The notes: generated by a model not told the origin, from the sequence alone. Positions 9,348 to 18,837 are shown, counted from the first letter of the stretch. The stretch: 64,000 bases of DNA from Nocardia amamiensis (GCF_015477605.1 NZ_JADLQX010000009.1:124001-188000), one strand, 5' to 3'. A program made the numbers and translations.

Positions 9348-9410
9348 GTCCGGATGGTCTCCCTCGCGGCGGGAGCGTCGATGTCCGCGCCAGCGCACCG
9401 GGGCCGCCTT

Positions 9411-10193
9411 GTGCCTGAGGGTGACACCGTATTCCTCACCGCCAAACGTCTTCGGGCTGCCTTGGCAGGAAAAGAACTGGCGCGCAGCGACTTCAGAGTC
9501 CCCCGTTTTGCGACGCTCGACCTGCGCGGGCAAGTTGTCGAGAGCGTCGGCAGCTACGGCAAGCACCTTTTCATCCGTACGCCGACCGTGAGTATCCACA
9601 CGCACCTGAAAATGGAGGGCAGCTGGAGGGTGTTCCACTGCGGACAGCGCTGGACCAAACCGCGAGTCACCGCACGGGTCGTGCTGAGCACCGAGGAAGT
9701 GGAAGCGGTCGGGTTCTCGCTGGGTACCGTCGACGTGGTGCGGGCCGGCGATGAACACCGGATCATCGACCATCTCGGGCCGGATCTGCTCGGTCCGAAT
9801 TGGGATGCGGCGGAAGCGGTCCGGCGGCTGGAGCGGTATCCGAACCAGCCGATCGGTGTCGCCGTGCTCGACCAGCGCAACCTCGCGGGCATCGGCAATA
9901 TCTACCGCAGCGAGGTCTGTTTCCTGCGCCGCGTCCACCCTGCCACCCGAGTCGGCGACGTCTCCGATCTGCTCGCCCTGGTCGACGAGGCGCACCGGGT
10001 GCTGACCGAGGCCGTGCGCAAACCTCCACGACGCCCGCTGGCCTACGGCCGAACCCACCGCCCATGCCAACGCTGCGGTACACCGCTGAAGGCCGGCTTG
10101 CTCGACTACACCGCCCCTGATTACGACCGCGTGGTCCAGCGCGAACGCGGCATCTATTTCTGCCCACACTGCCAGCCCGTTCCGCCGATGTAG
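9411..10193 (+). CDS. nei: Fpg/Nei family DNA glycosylase/AP lyase
   Basis: The product begins (M)PEGDTVF, the invariant start of Nei-type enzymes in which Pro2 becomes the catalytic amine after Met removal. This fixes the start at GTG 9411 rather than the upstream ATG at 9354. The 260-residue length, the H2TH region (LDQRNLAGIGNIYRSE) and the C-terminal CxxC...CxxC zinc finger (CQRCG ... CPHC) complete the family pattern. It removes oxidised bases and nicks the DNA at the resulting abasic site. It lies just downstream of lhr and is probably co-transcribed. A weak hairpin follows the stop codon. Confidence 0.92.
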   Translation: MPEGDTVFLTAKRLRAALAGKELARSDFRVPRFATLDLRGQVVESVGSYGKHLFIRTPTVSIHTHLKMEGSWRVFHCGQRWTKPRVTARVVLSTEEVEAVGFSLGTVDVVRAGDEHRIIDHLGPDLLGPNWDAAEAVRRLERYPNQPIGVAVLDQRNLAGIGNIYRSEVCFLRRVHPATRVGDVSDLLALVDEAHRVLTEAVRKPPRRPLAYGRTHRPCQRCGTPLKAGLLDYTAPDYDRVVQRERGIYFCPHCQPVPPM

Positions 10194-10226
10194 TCCTCAG
10201 GCCGTGCCGATGCCGCCGCTCCGGCT

Positions 10227-10245
10227 TCCCGCGGTGTGCGCGGGA
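10227..10245. terminator. Possible short hairpin between convergent nei and glpD
   Basis: A 7-bp inverted repeat (TCCCGCG/CGCGGGA) with a 5-base loop lies in the 100-bp gap between the two convergent stops. It is short, and could be chance in GC-rich DNA. Confidence 0.4.
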
Positions 10246-10293
10246 CAGCCGCAGCCGGTGTCGTCCGGCGGCGGTAATCGCACTCCGTGAGCA

Positions 10294-12027
10294 TCAACCC
10301 TCGGACGGCACCGGTTCCAGGATCTCCGGGCGGGGCTCGGGGGCGGCGATCCGCAGGGCGTCCGCGGAGGCGTCGTCGGGCTGGGTCTGCGAGCGGACTT
10401 CCGCGTCGACCCGCGCCTGATAGGTGCGGACCTCCCGATCGGTCTCCTCCTCGTCCCAGCCCAGGATCGGGGCGACCAGCCCGGCCACTTGCTCGGCACA
10501 ATTGGCGCCGCGGTGCGAATACTCGATCGAGATCCGGGTCCGCCGGGCCAGGATGTCGTCCAGGTGCAGCGCGCCCTCGGCCGCGGCCGCGTAGACCGCC
10601 TCCACCTGCAAATAGGACGGCGCGTCCGTGATCGGTTGCAGCAGCTCGGGTTTGCCCTCGGCCAAGGCCATGACCTCATAGATCAGCGAGCCGTACCGGT
10701 CCAGCAGGTGCTTGATCCGGTAGGGGTGCACGCCGTACGTCTCGGCCAGCTGCACCGTCTGGTTGACCAGCGCGAAGTAACCGTCGGCGCCGAGCAGCGG
10801 CACCTTCGCGGTGACCGACGGAGAGACCCGGGCCGGAATGTCCTGCGCCGCCTCGTCCACCGCGTCGTAGGCCATCACGCGATAGGTGGTGTACTTGCCG
10901 CCCGCGATGCCGACCAAGCCGGGCGCGACCCGGGCCACGGCGTGCTCCCTCGACAGCTTGGAGGTCTCGTCGCTCTCCCCCGCCAGCAGCGGGCGCAGCC
11001 CCGCGTACACGCCGTCGATGTCGTCGGCTGCGAGGGGCGTGACCAGCACTTGGTTCACCCGTTCGAGCAGGTAGTCGATATCGGCCTTGGTGGCGGCCGG
11101 GTGCGCCAGGTCCAGGTTCCAGTCGGTGTCGGTGGTGCCGATGATCCAGTGCGTGCCCCACGGAATGACGAACAGCACCGAGGTGGCGGTGCGCAGGATG
11201 ATCGCGGTGTCGCTGACGATCCGGTCACGCGGCACCACGATGTGCACGCCTTTGGACGCCCGCACGTGGAACCGGCCCCGCTGATGCGACAGGGCCTGGA
11301 CTTCGTCGGTCCACACACCGGTCGCATTGATCACGACATGTCCGCGGACTTCTCCGGTGCGCCCGTCCTCGGTGTCGCGCACCTTGACGCCGACCACCCG
11401 ATCGGACTCGCGCAGGAATCCCACCACCTGGGTGGACATGCGGATCACGGCGCCGTAATGCGCGGCGGTGCGCGCGACCATCATGGTGTGGCGCGCGTCG
11501 TCGACGACGGTGTCGTAGTAGCTGACACCGCCGATCAGCGAGTCGCGCCGCAACCCGGGCGCGAGCCGCAACGCGCCCGCGCGGGACAGATGCCGTTGGC
11601 CCGGTACGGTTTTCGCGCCGCCCATGGTGTCGTAGAGGACCAGCCCGGCGGCCACGTACGGACGCTCCCAGGCACGGCGGGTCAGCGGATACAGGAAGCG
11701 CAGCGGCTTGACCAGATGCGGCGCCAGGGTGGACAGCGAAAGCTCGCGTTCCCGCAGCGCCTCGCGCACCAATCCGAACTCCAGCTGTTCCAGATACCGG
11801 AGTCCGCCGTGGAACATCTTCGACGACCGGCTGGAGGTACCCGACGCGAGATCGCGAGCCTCCACCAGCGCGACCTGCAAACCCCTGGTCGCCGCGTCCA
11901 AGGCGATGCCTGCCCCCACGATTCCGCCGCCGACGACGACCACGTCGAAATGATCCTTGCCGAAGCGCTCCCAAGCCGTCGTGCGCTGCTCCGGGCCGAG
12001 GAACTGCGAATTCGGTTTGTTGGCCAT
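10294..12027 (-). CDS. glpD: Glycerol-3-phosphate dehydrogenase (FAD)
   Basis: This 577-residue protein begins with an FAD-binding Rossmann motif (VVVVGGGIVGAGIALDAATRG) and shows the GlpD hallmarks SSRSSKMFHGGLRYLE and IGTTDTDW. It has the family C-terminal domain and normal length. It oxidises sn-glycerol 3-phosphate to dihydroxyacetone phosphate and passes electrons to the quinone pool from the inner face of the membrane. ATG at 12027 is preceded by GGAGGA at good spacing; the frame extends to 12075 but without a better site. Divergent glpK makes the substrate, so the two form a glycerol-use unit around a shared control region. Confidence 0.94.
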   Translation of the reverse strand: MANKPNSQFLGPEQRTTAWERFGKDHFDVVVVGGGIVGAGIALDAATRGLQVALVEARDLASGTSSRSSKMFHGGLRYLEQLEFGLVREALRERELSLSTLAPHLVKPLRFLYPLTRRAWERPYVAAGLVLYDTMGGAKTVPGQRHLSRAGALRLAPGLRRDSLIGGVSYYDTVVDDARHTMMVARTAAHYGAVIRMSTQVVGFLRESDRVVGVKVRDTEDGRTGEVRGHVVINATGVWTDEVQALSHQRGRFHVRASKGVHIVVPRDRIVSDTAIILRTATSVLFVIPWGTHWIIGTTDTDWNLDLAHPAATKADIDYLLERVNQVLVTPLAADDIDGVYAGLRPLLAGESDETSKLSREHAVARVAPGLVGIAGGKYTTYRVMAYDAVDEAAQDIPARVSPSVTAKVPLLGADGYFALVNQTVQLAETYGVHPYRIKHLLDRYGSLIYEVMALAEGKPELLQPITDAPSYLQVEAVYAAAAEGALHLDDILARRTRISIEYSHRGANCAEQVAGLVAPILGWDEEETDREVRTYQARVDAEVRSQTQPDDASADALRIAAPEPRPEILEPVPSEG

Positions 12028-12102
12028 GCTCGACTCCTCCCGCCGACGCGGATGTGTCCGACACGAGCCTTCCACACCCAGGCTAGGCGAATCGGCAGCG
12101 TT

Positions 12103-12161
12103 TGTTCCGCAGCGCCGGTAGCCGAGTACTGGAAATACTCGGTTTCACTTTGCTCGGAACA
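12103..12161. promoter_or_regulatory. Nested palindrome between glpD and glpK (candidate operator)
   Basis: Two inverted repeats share one centre at 12132: an inner pair CCGAGTA/TACTCGG (12122-12128, 12136-12142) and an outer pair TGTTCCG/CGGAACA (12103-12109, 12155-12161). The site lies about 75-100 bases upstream of both divergent starts, so one dimeric or tetrameric regulator could control both genes (inference). Confidence 0.55.
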
Positions 12162-12214
12162 CGCCAGCGCAGCCGCACCGGCCGAAAACCCTTTTTCGAG
12201 CATCGCGAGACAAG

Positions 12215-12220
12215 TAACCT
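12215..12220 (+). promoter_or_regulatory. Putative -10 box (TAACCT) of a leaderless glpK transcript
   Basis: A TANNNT hexamer lies six bases before the glpK ATG, and no Shine-Dalgarno sequence is present in that gap. Confidence 0.5.
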
Positions 12221-12226
12221 GCACGA

Positions 12227-13726
12227 ATGCGTCGTTATGTGGCCGCCATCGACCAGGGCACGACCTCGAGCCGGTGCATCGTCTTCGACCGGCAGGGACG
12301 CGTGGTCGGCGTCGCGCAGCGCGAACACGAGCAGATCTTCCCGCAGCCGGGTTGGGTCGAGCACGATCCCGGAACCATCTGGCGCAACACGGAATTCGTG
12401 CTCGGCGAGGTGCTGGAGCACACCGGACTCGGCGGCGGCGACATCGCCGCGGTGGGGGTCACCAATCAGCGCGAGACCACGGTGGTGTGGGATCGCGAGA
12501 CCGGCGAACCGGTGCACAACGCCATCGTCTGGCAGGACACCCGGACCGATCGCTTGTGCACCGAGCTGGGCGGTGGCCTTGGACCGACTCGCTACCAGGA
12601 CCGCACCGGCCTTCCGCTGTCCACCTACTTCGCCGGGCCGAAGCTGCGCTGGATCCTGGACAACGTTCCTGGCGTGCGGGAGCGCGCGGAGGCGGGCGAG
12701 CTGTGCTTCGGCACGATCGACAGCTGGGTGCTGTGGAACCTCACCGGCGAGCACATCACCGACGTGACCAATGCATCCCGCAGCATGCTTATGAATCTGC
12801 ATACCCTGCAATGGGATTCGCGGATCTGTGCGGAGTTCGGCGTGCCGGAGTCGATGCTGCCGCGGATCGCGAGCTCATCGGAGGTCTACGCGCCGATCAG
12901 TTCCGGGCCGCTGGCCGGGGTGCCGGTCGCGGGCATCCTCGGCGACCAGCAGGCCGCCACTTTCGGCCAGGCCTGCCTGTCGCCGGGCGAGGCCAAGAAC
13001 ACCTACGGCACCGGCAATTTCATGCTGCTGAACACCGGAACCACGCCGGTGTTCAGCAAGCACGGCCTGCTCACCACGGTCTGCTACCGCCTCGGCGACG
13101 CCGACCCGGTGTACGCGCTGGAAGGATCCATCGCGGTCACCGGCGCGCTGGTGCAGTGGTTCCGCGACAACCTCGGCATCATCTCCGCCGCCGACGAGAT
13201 CGAGCCGCTGGCCCGCAGCGTCCCCGACAACGGCGGCGCCTACATCGTGCCCGCCTTCTCCGGGCTCTTCGCGCCGCGCTGGCGGCCGGACGCACGCGGT
13301 GTGATCGCCGGGCTCACCCGGTTCGTGACCAAGGCGCACCTGGCGCGGGCGGTGCTGGAATCCACCGCGTTCCAGACCCGCGAAGTGGTCGACGCGATGC
13401 GCGCCGACGCCGAGTCCCAGCGGCTCGGCCTCGAGCTGACCACCCTGAAGGTGGACGGCGGCATGGTCGGCAACGACCTGCTCATGCAGTTCCAGTCCGA
13501 CATCCTCGACGTACCCGTGGTGCGTCCGGTGGTCAACGAGACCACCGCGCTCGGCGCGGCGTACGCGGCCGGGCTCGCCGTCGGCTACTGGCCGGGCACC
13601 GACGACATCCGGGCCAACTGGGCCGCAGACAAGACCTGGCATCCGACAATGCCGCACGCGGACCGGGACGCACACCTCGCGGCGTGGAACAAGGCGGTCG
13701 AACGCACCTACGACTGGGTCGGCTGA
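12227..13726 (+). CDS. glpK: Glycerol kinase
   Basis: This 499-residue protein is a full-length FGGY-family kinase. Residues 9-16 (DQGTTSSR) form the N-terminal phosphate loop, NQRETT and WQDTR are glycerol-site segments, and DGGMVGND plus the late [10 protein letters not shown] complete the second ATPase lobe. It phosphorylates glycerol to glycerol 3-phosphate with ATP in the cytoplasm, feeding the divergent glpD. ATG at 12227 lies six bases after a TAACCT box, so translation may be leaderless. The 3' end nearly meets the convergent aminotransferase gene (13-bp gap). Confidence 0.95.
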   Translation: MRRYVAAIDQGTTSSRCIVFDRQGRVVGVAQREHEQIFPQPGWVEHDPGTIWRNTEFVLGEVLEHTGLGGGDIAAVGVTNQRETTVVWDRETGEPVHNAIVWQDTRTDRLCTELGGGLGPTRYQDRTGLPLSTYFAGPKLRWILDNVPGVRERAEAGELCFGTIDSWVLWNLTGEHITDVTNASRSMLMNLHTLQWDSRICAEFGVPESMLPRIASSSEVYAPISSGPLAGVPVAGILGDQQAATFGQACLSPGEAKNTYGTGNFMLLNTGTTPVFSKHGLLTTVCYRLGDADPVYALEGSIAVTGALVQWFRDNLGIISAADEIEPLARSVPDNGGAYIVPAFSGLFAPRWRPDARGVIAGLTRFVTKAHLARAVLESTAFQTREVVDAMRADAESQRLGLELTTLKVDGGMVGNDLLMQFQSDILDVPVVRPVVNETTALGAAYAAGLAVGYWPGTDDIRANWAADKTWHPTMPHADRDAHLAAWNKAVERTYDWVG

Positions 13727-13739
13727 GCGTTCTCCGGCG

Positions 13740-14915
13740 CTACCCGACGGCGTCCGCGAGCCGGTCGATGGCCAGTTCCAGCGTCGCCGCGTCGGACGTG
13801 GTGAAGCACATCCGCATCGAGTTGCGGTAGCCGCCGTCGACCGCGAACGCGGAGCCGGGGACGTAGGCGACACCGGACTCGAGCGCACGCGGCAGGAGCC
13901 GGTCGGTGTCGGTGCCGTCGGTGAAATCGGCCCAGACGAACATGCCGCCCGCGGCGTCGCCGCACCGCACGCGGTCGGCGAACCGGGTGCGCGTCGCGTG
14001 CACCAGCGCCTTCGCCCGCTCGCCGTAGACCGCGCGAACGTGGTCGACATGGCCGGCCAGCCACGTCGTGTCGGCGAGCAGGTCGGCGGTGATCTGCTGG
14101 GTGAGCGCCGAACCGCACAGGTCCGCTCCCTGCTTCAGCAGTTCGACCGCGCGGCAGACCGGTTCGGGCGCGACCATCCAGCCGACGCGCAGGCTCGGCG
14201 AGAGGATCTTCGACGCGCTCGAAAGCCGAATGACGTTGCTGGAGTACGACGCCACCGGCGCGGGTGCGGGGCTGTCGAACCACAGCTCGCCGTACGGATC
14301 GTCCTCGATCACCCAGAATCCGTGTTGCTCGGCCAACCTGGCCAGTTCCATGCGCCGCCGCGGGCTCATGGTCACGCCGCCCGGGTTGTGGAAATTGCTC
14401 ACCGTGTGGACCACGGCCGGGCGCTCGCCACGCGCGATCAGCGCGGTGATCGCCTCGGTGCGCATGCCCTCGCCGTCCAACGGCACCGCGGCGATACGCG
14501 CACCCGCGGCCCGGAAGACCTGCAGCGCACCGACATACGCCGGATCCTCGACCACCACCAGCGCGCCAGGGTCCAGCAGCACCTCGGCCAGCAGCGACAA
14601 CGCCTGCTGCGAACCATGCGTCACGAACACCTCGGCGAGCCGCACCGAACGGCCGAGTCCCGCCGACTCCCGGTGAGCGAGCACCTCGCGCAGCGGCGTC
14701 CACCCGGTCGACTCGGTGTACTGCAGGCAGCCGTTGTGGCTCAGCGCCGCGTCCGCCGCCGTGGCCAGGCGCTCGCGCGGCATGAGCTCGGCGTCCGGCA
14801 GGCCACCGGCCAGGCTCACGATATCGGCGCGCGAGGTGAGCTTCAGGAGATCACGGATCGCCGAACTCCGCAGGCCCTCCAGTTTGCCTGCCAGCGGTGG
14901 GATGGTCGGCGACAT
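13740..14915 (-). CDS. PLP-dependent aminotransferase (class I/II, KAT/AadAT-like)
   Basis: The 391-residue protein matches fold-type I aminotransferases of the 2-aminoadipate/kynurenine aminotransferase group. It has SLAGGLPD near the N-terminus, EDPAY and NFHNPGG (PLP ring and substrate region), EDDPYGEL with the PLP-pyridine aspartate, and SASKILSPSLRVGWM with the Schiff-base lysine. There is no GntR DNA-binding domain, so it is not a MocR regulator. Start: ATG at 14915 has GGAGG a few bases upstream; the frame extends to 14954 without support. Function: transfer of an amino group from an amino acid to 2-oxoglutarate or a similar acceptor; the substrate is not determinable here. Confidence 0.88.
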   Translation of the reverse strand: MSPTIPPLAGKLEGLRSSAIRDLLKLTSRADIVSLAGGLPDAELMPRERLATAADAALSHNGCLQYTESTGWTPLREVLAHRESAGLGRSVRLAEVFVTHGSQQALSLLAEVLLDPGALVVVEDPAYVGALQVFRAAGARIAAVPLDGEGMRTEAITALIARGERPAVVHTVSNFHNPGGVTMSPRRRMELARLAEQHGFWVIEDDPYGELWFDSPAPAPVASYSSNVIRLSSASKILSPSLRVGWMVAPEPVCRAVELLKQGADLCGSALTQQITADLLADTTWLAGHVDHVRAVYGERAKALVHATRTRFADRVRCGDAAGGMFVWADFTDGTDTDRLLPRALESGVAYVPGSAFAVDGGYRNSMRMCFTTSDAATLELAIDRLADAVG

Positions 14916-15021
14916 GGGAACCTCCGGGGGACGCCGCGGGACGCGATATCCCACTGTCGCATATCTCGACCAGAAGCTGAAATATTCATCCCATGATCTG
15001 GAACGTCCCTGGTAGAGCTGG

Positions 15022-16038
15022 CTACAGGCGGTCCCTGATCGCGTAGACCAAGGTTTTGCCGTCCCGGCTCGCCGTGGTGACCGTCTGCTTGTACACCGTG
15101 GTGGTCCCGTCGGGGCGATGCTCGGTCAGGTCGACGTCGAAGGTGTCGGCGGCCGCTTCGGTGATCCGCAGGCAATGCGTGGTGCCGACCGGCACCTGCT
15201 CGTCGATGCCGCGCTGAATGACCTCCGCGGCCGAGACGTTCTCCGCGTCGGGGGCGACGAACCGCCTGGCCCGCTCACCGCTGCGGTCGACGTAGAAGGC
15301 GTACTGCAAGCCGAGGATGGCCCCGGGGCCGCTGCTGGTGTCGCCCGCGCCGTTGCCCACCGTGATCTTGCCGTCCTTGCTCGACGGGCAGCTCAACGCC
15401 GCCGTGGTGGTGCCGACTACGGGAGCGGCGCCGGTGTCACCGTTGTCGCGGGAGACCGCGATGATGGTCACGGTCAGCGCGATCAGCACCACGACCGCGG
15501 CGAGCGCCCCGAGCACGACCCAGCGGTGCGAGGAGCCGGAGCGACGCGCGGGCGAGGATGGCGTCGGGGGCACGCGCAACGCCAGCCGCATGGCGATCGG
15601 GTCCTCGGCCCAGGACAAGCCGGACTCGGATGACGCGGGCGGCTTCGGCACGGCGCCCTCTGCGGTCGCCTGCTTCCACCATGAGTCCTGCTCGCCGCCC
15701 GTGTTCTGCGGACGCGCGGCCTCCGGAGCGGGCTGCTCGGGCTGGGCGGGCGCCGACGGCCGTTCGGTGTAGACCGTGGAATCCGGCGCGCGATACTGCG
15801 GGGCCGGTGCGGGCGTCGCCTCCGGCTCGCCCGCGGGGCGCCAGCCGAGTTCGGGGTGGTCGCTCGGCTGCTGCGGGACCTGCCAGCTCGGGCCGGTATC
15901 GGCGCCCATCGGTGGACCGAATTCCGAAACGGGCGGCCCGAATTCGGAAACCGGCGGCCCGAACTCCCCCAGCGGCGGACCGAATTCCGACGCGGACCGG
16001 TCGGAGTCGTTCTCCCTCGCATCACCCTCGGAGGTCAC
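15022..16038 (-). CDS. Single-pass membrane protein with disordered cytoplasmic N-terminus
   Basis: The 338-residue product has three parts. The N-terminal ~190 residues are Pro/Glu/Ser-rich and contain four tandem repeats of (S)EFGPP with variants. One transmembrane helix follows (WVVLGALAAVVVLIALTVTI). A C-terminal ~130-residue domain has two cysteines (SCPSSKDG and THCLRIT) that could form a disulfide outside the cell. The start is GTG at 16038 with AAAGGA seven bases upstream. No enzyme motif is seen, and the outer domain may bind a ligand or cell-wall component (inference). It follows the secreted Pro/Gln-rich gene on the same strand but is separated by a strong terminator. Confidence 0.7.
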   Translation of the reverse strand: MTSEGDARENDSDRSASEFGPPLGEFGPPVSEFGPPVSEFGPPMGADTGPSWQVPQQPSDHPELGWRPAGEPEATPAPAPQYRAPDSTVYTERPSAPAQPEQPAPEAARPQNTGGEQDSWWKQATAEGAVPKPPASSESGLSWAEDPIAMRLALRVPPTPSSPARRSGSSHRWVVLGALAAVVVLIALTVTIIAVSRDNGDTGAAPVVGTTTAALSCPSSKDGKITVGNGAGDTSSGPGAILGLQYAFYVDRSGERARRFVAPDAENVSAAEVIQRGIDEQVPVGTTHCLRITEAAADTFDVDLTEHRPDGTTTVYKQTVTTASRDGKTLVYAIRDRL

Positions 16039-16064
16039 ACCCAATCCTTTCCCAGGACACACGA

Positions 16065-16092
16065 GTGGGGCGGTCGTGAACGACCGCCCCAC
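16065..16092 (-). terminator. Hairpin terminator after the secreted Pro/Gln-rich gene
   Basis: A perfect 12-bp inverted repeat (16065-16076 with 16081-16092) with loop TGAA begins 20 bases past the stop at 16112. It also lies just upstream of the next gene's start at 16038, so it insulates the two. Confidence 0.82.
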
Positions 16093-16111
16093 CCGTCGAG
16101 ATCAGCACGCG

Positions 16112-17128
16112 TCAGTACTGGAGCGAACCACCCCACTGGGCGGTGACGCCAGCCACGTCGACGGTCTGCGGAGCAATCTCGCCCGACTGGAACGGAAGCT
16201 TAACCTGTGCGGCCGCCTCCAGCGCGGCCGCGCCGCCCGGCTGCTCCCGGATCCAATCCTCCACCGCGGCCTTGGCCATGTTCAGCTGCGTGGTGTCGAA
16301 CACCGCGGTGGTGTTGTTGTCGGCCAGGCCCTCGCCACCGGTGTAGGTGGTCAGCTTGACGGTGTTCTTGTCGACGAACTCCACCGAGACGCCCGCTTCG
16401 CCCTGGCCGGTCGGCGTGCGGTAGCCGATGGTGCCGACGTAACCGGCCTCGTTGCTGAAGTGGTGCGTGTTGGCCACGTAGCCCGGCAGCACGTGATTGC
16501 CGTTGAGGTTCGCGCCGATCTCCGCGTGCGGACCGGTCATCTCCACGACCGGAGCGGGCGGGGCGGCCTCCTGTCGCGGCGCCTGCCAGCGCGGCTTCGG
16601 CTGCACCAGCGTGGAGTTCTCCGGCTGCTGCGCCTCGGTGTTCTCGCCACCTTGCGTGCCCGGCTGCGGGGTGGCCTGCTGTCCGGGCTGCGGAGTCGCC
16701 TGCTGCCCGGGCTGCGGGGCGGCCTGATCCGGCACCACCGCGGGCTGCGGCTCGCCCGGCTGCTGACCGGGAACCGGCAGCGGCGCCACGCGCGGGGTGG
16801 TCACACCCGGCTGCGTCGGACGGCCCAGTCGCGGATCCTTCTGATCGGGCGCGGCATGGTCGGAGTCCGGAGTGGTGACACCGGGCTGGCTCGGGGTCGG
16901 CTTGCTCTCCGGCTTCTGCGGATCCTGCTTGGACTCCGGCTTGTTCGGCTCGGCCTGGGTGGTCTCCGGCGTGCTCGGCGACTCGGTCACGCCCGGCTGC
17001 GTCGGCTGATCGTTGGGAGCCGCCCCCGCCGGCGCCGCGAAGAGAGTGGCCACTGCGGCCGCTGTGGCCAGTGGCAACGAGGTGCTCGCCATCGCTCGCT
17101 GCGCCCGACTCGGCTTACGATGTTTCAC
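16112..17128 (-). CDS. Secreted Pro/Gln-rich protein with conserved C-terminal domain
   Basis: The 338-residue product starts with a basic signal peptide (residues about 1-36, core LPLATAAAVATLFAAPAGA). About 150 low-complexity residues follow, with repeats of QPGVT (four times) and three near-identical PQPGQQAT units. It ends with a ~145-residue globular domain (from about GPHAEIGANLNGNHV) rich in beta-type residues. The GTG at 17128 gives the signal peptide a normal charged start. The domain is not MspA or another porin that I can name. A cell-envelope or extracellular role is inferred from export and linker composition only. Confidence 0.7.
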   Translation of the reverse strand: MKHRKPSRAQRAMASTSLPLATAAAVATLFAAPAGAAPNDQPTQPGVTESPSTPETTQAEPNKPESKQDPQKPESKPTPSQPGVTTPDSDHAAPDQKDPRLGRPTQPGVTTPRVAPLPVPGQQPGEPQPAVVPDQAAPQPGQQATPQPGQQATPQPGTQGGENTEAQQPENSTLVQPKPRWQAPRQEAAPPAPVVEMTGPHAEIGANLNGNHVLPGYVANTHHFSNEAGYVGTIGYRTPTGQGEAGVSVEFVDKNTVKLTTYTGGEGLADNNTTAVFDTTQLNMAKAAVEDWIREQPGGAAALEAAAQVKLPFQSGEIAPQTVDVAGVTAQWGGSLQY

Positions 17129-17433
17129 TTTTCGCAATTCCCTTCCGGGTGCGGCTGGTCGGCCGCATTCAGTTGTCCCTGGTGAGACGCCCGATCGTCG
17201 AACGACCCGAATCGTTCGCCGTGCCGATTTGGAAAGGAACCCATCCCCCCGCACCGAACCTCGCGACCGCCCTCCGATCGCATCTCCTGTCGAGGAGTGA
17301 ACCACATGTGCGCACAATGAGCAACGCAGTGAATAGCCAAGGGTGGCAAGCCCACCCGCGCCGCATGCCGGCCCCGTGTTCGCGGGGCACGATGTCCGAT
17401 ACCGGACACGGCACGGCGCGCGTCAGGTCGACG
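17129..17433. other. Intergenic region between lpdA and the secreted protein gene
   Basis: This 305-bp stretch contains the promoter side of the secreted-protein gene (less GC-rich near 17130-17200). No gene is supported; the overlapping short ORFs lack homology features. No clear terminator was found after lpdA. Confidence 0.5.
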
Positions 17434-18837
17434 TCAATCCAGGTCGTCGTGGCGCATCAGCAAACGGGCCGCCTCGGTCACCGAACCGGTGAGCGACGGG
17501 TAGACCGAGAAGGTCTGGGCCAGGTCGTTCACCGTCAGATTGTTCTGCACCGCAAGCGCGATCGGCAGAATCAGCTCCGAGGCGATCGGCGCCACGACCA
17601 CGCCGCCGATCACGACACCGGTCGCGGGACGGCAGAAGATCTTGACGAAACCGCGTCGCAGACTGGACATCTTGGCGCGCGGGTTGGTGTTCAGCGGCAG
17701 CATCACCGTGCGAGCGGGCACCTCGCCGTTATCGATCGCGGTCTGGCTGACCCCGACGGTCGCGATCTCCGGCCGGGTGAACACCGCGGAGGCAACGGTC
17801 TTCAAGCGAATCGGGCTGACGCCCTCGCCGAGTGCGTGGTACATCGCGATCCGTCCCTGCATCGCGGCCACCGAAGCCAGCAGCAGCAGACCGGTGCAGT
17901 CCCCCGCGGCGTAGATACCGGGCACCGATGTGCGCGAGACGCGGTCAACCCGCAGATAGCCGCCACGATCGAGTTCGATGCCGACCCGGTCCAGTCCGAG
18001 CCCTTCGGTATTGGGTGTCGAGCCGACGGTCATCAGCGCGTGCGAGCCGGAGACCGTGCGCCCGTCGGACAACTTGACCACGATGCCCTCGGCGGTTCGC
18101 TCTACCGCGTCCGCGCGGGCGTGCTTGACCAGCTCGACGCCACGCTCGGCGAGCGCGTCCTCCAGCACGAGCGCCGCGTCGGCGTCCTCGTGGGGCAGCA
18201 CGCGGTCGCGGCTGGAGACCAGCTTCACCCGCACGCCCATCTCGGTGTACGCGGAGACGAACTCGGCGCCCGTCACACCGGAGCCGACCACCACCAAGGT
18301 CTCCGGCAGCTCCTCCAGGTCGTAGAGCTGACGCCAGTTGAGAATGCGCTCGCCGTCCGGTTCGGCGCCGGGGAGCACGCGGGGGCTGGCGCCGGTCGCG
18401 ATAAGCACCACCTCGGCCTCGATGGTCTGCTGCGCGCCGTCGGCCAGCTTGGCCAGCACCCGGTGCGCGGCCAGACCACTGCCGGGATCGATCAGCTCGC
18501 CGCGGCCGGACAGCACCGTCACCCCGACTGTCTGCAGCTTCGAGCGGATATCCGACGACTGCGCCAGCGCCAGCGCCTTCACGCGCGCGTTCACCTCGGG
18601 CAGCTGGACGTGCGCCTGGTTCGGGTCGAGGGTGATTCCGAGATCGCGGGCGCGGCGCAGGTCGGTGCGCACTCCGGTCGACGCGATGAACGTCTTGGAG
18701 GGGACGCAGTCCCACAGCACACACGCCCCGCCGATGCCGTCGGAATCGATCAGCGTCACCGACGCACCGTGCTGGGCCGCCACCAGCGCCGCCTCGTAGC
18801 CGGCCGGTCCGCCACCGATGATCGCGATGCGGGTCAT
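17434..18837 (-). CDS. lpdA: NAD(P)H-quinone reductase LpdA (flavoprotein disulfide reductase family)
   Basis: This 467-residue flavoprotein has an N-terminal FAD motif (IIGGGPAGYEAALVA), a second nucleotide-binding motif (VVGSGVTGAEF), the FAD GIYAAGDCTG motif and the dimerisation domain. It matches M. tuberculosis LpdA (Rv3303c) and has the same neighbour (a Rv3304-like gene). The redox-site segment here is GGACVLWDCVPSK, with two cysteines (39 and 44) spaced as in lipoamide dehydrogenases, whereas I recall one cysteine in the tuberculosis protein. The C-terminal His-Glu pair of true disulfide reductases is replaced (VYPSLTGSVTEA), so quinone reduction remains the better assignment. ATG at 18837 has GGAGG five bases upstream. 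Confidence 0.9.
   Translation of the reverse strand: MTRIAIIGGGPAGYEAALVAAQHGASVTLIDSDGIGGACVLWDCVPSKTFIASTGVRTDLRRARDLGITLDPNQAHVQLPEVNARVKALALAQSSDIRSKLQTVGVTVLSGRGELIDPGSGLAAHRVLAKLADGAQQTIEAEVVLIATGASPRVLPGAEPDGERILNWRQLYDLEELPETLVVVGSGVTGAEFVSAYTEMGVRVKLVSSRDRVLPHEDADAALVLEDALAERGVELVKHARADAVERTAEGIVVKLSDGRTVSGSHALMTVGSTPNTEGLGLDRVGIELDRGGYLRVDRVSRTSVPGIYAAGDCTGLLLLASVAAMQGRIAMYHALGEGVSPIRLKTVASAVFTRPEIATVGVSQTAIDNGEVPARTVMLPLNTNPRAKMSSLRRGFVKIFCRPATGVVIGGVVVAPIASELILPIALAVQNNLTVNDLAQTFSVYPSLTGSVTEAARLLMRHDDLD

Noticed and set aside
10489..13830. Plus-strand ORF of 1,113 codons across glpD and glpK
   Set aside because: Antisense to glpD and out of frame with glpK, both of which are unmistakable; the product is an Arg/Gly/His-rich shadow.
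13740..14915. Aminotransferase as a MocR/GntR regulator
   Set aside because: The protein starts directly with the aminotransferase fold; no winged-helix domain precedes it.
16112..17128. Secreted Pro/Gln-rich protein as an MspA-type porin
   Set aside because: Signal peptide and beta-type domain fit, but length, long repeat linker and absence of MspA motifs speak against it.
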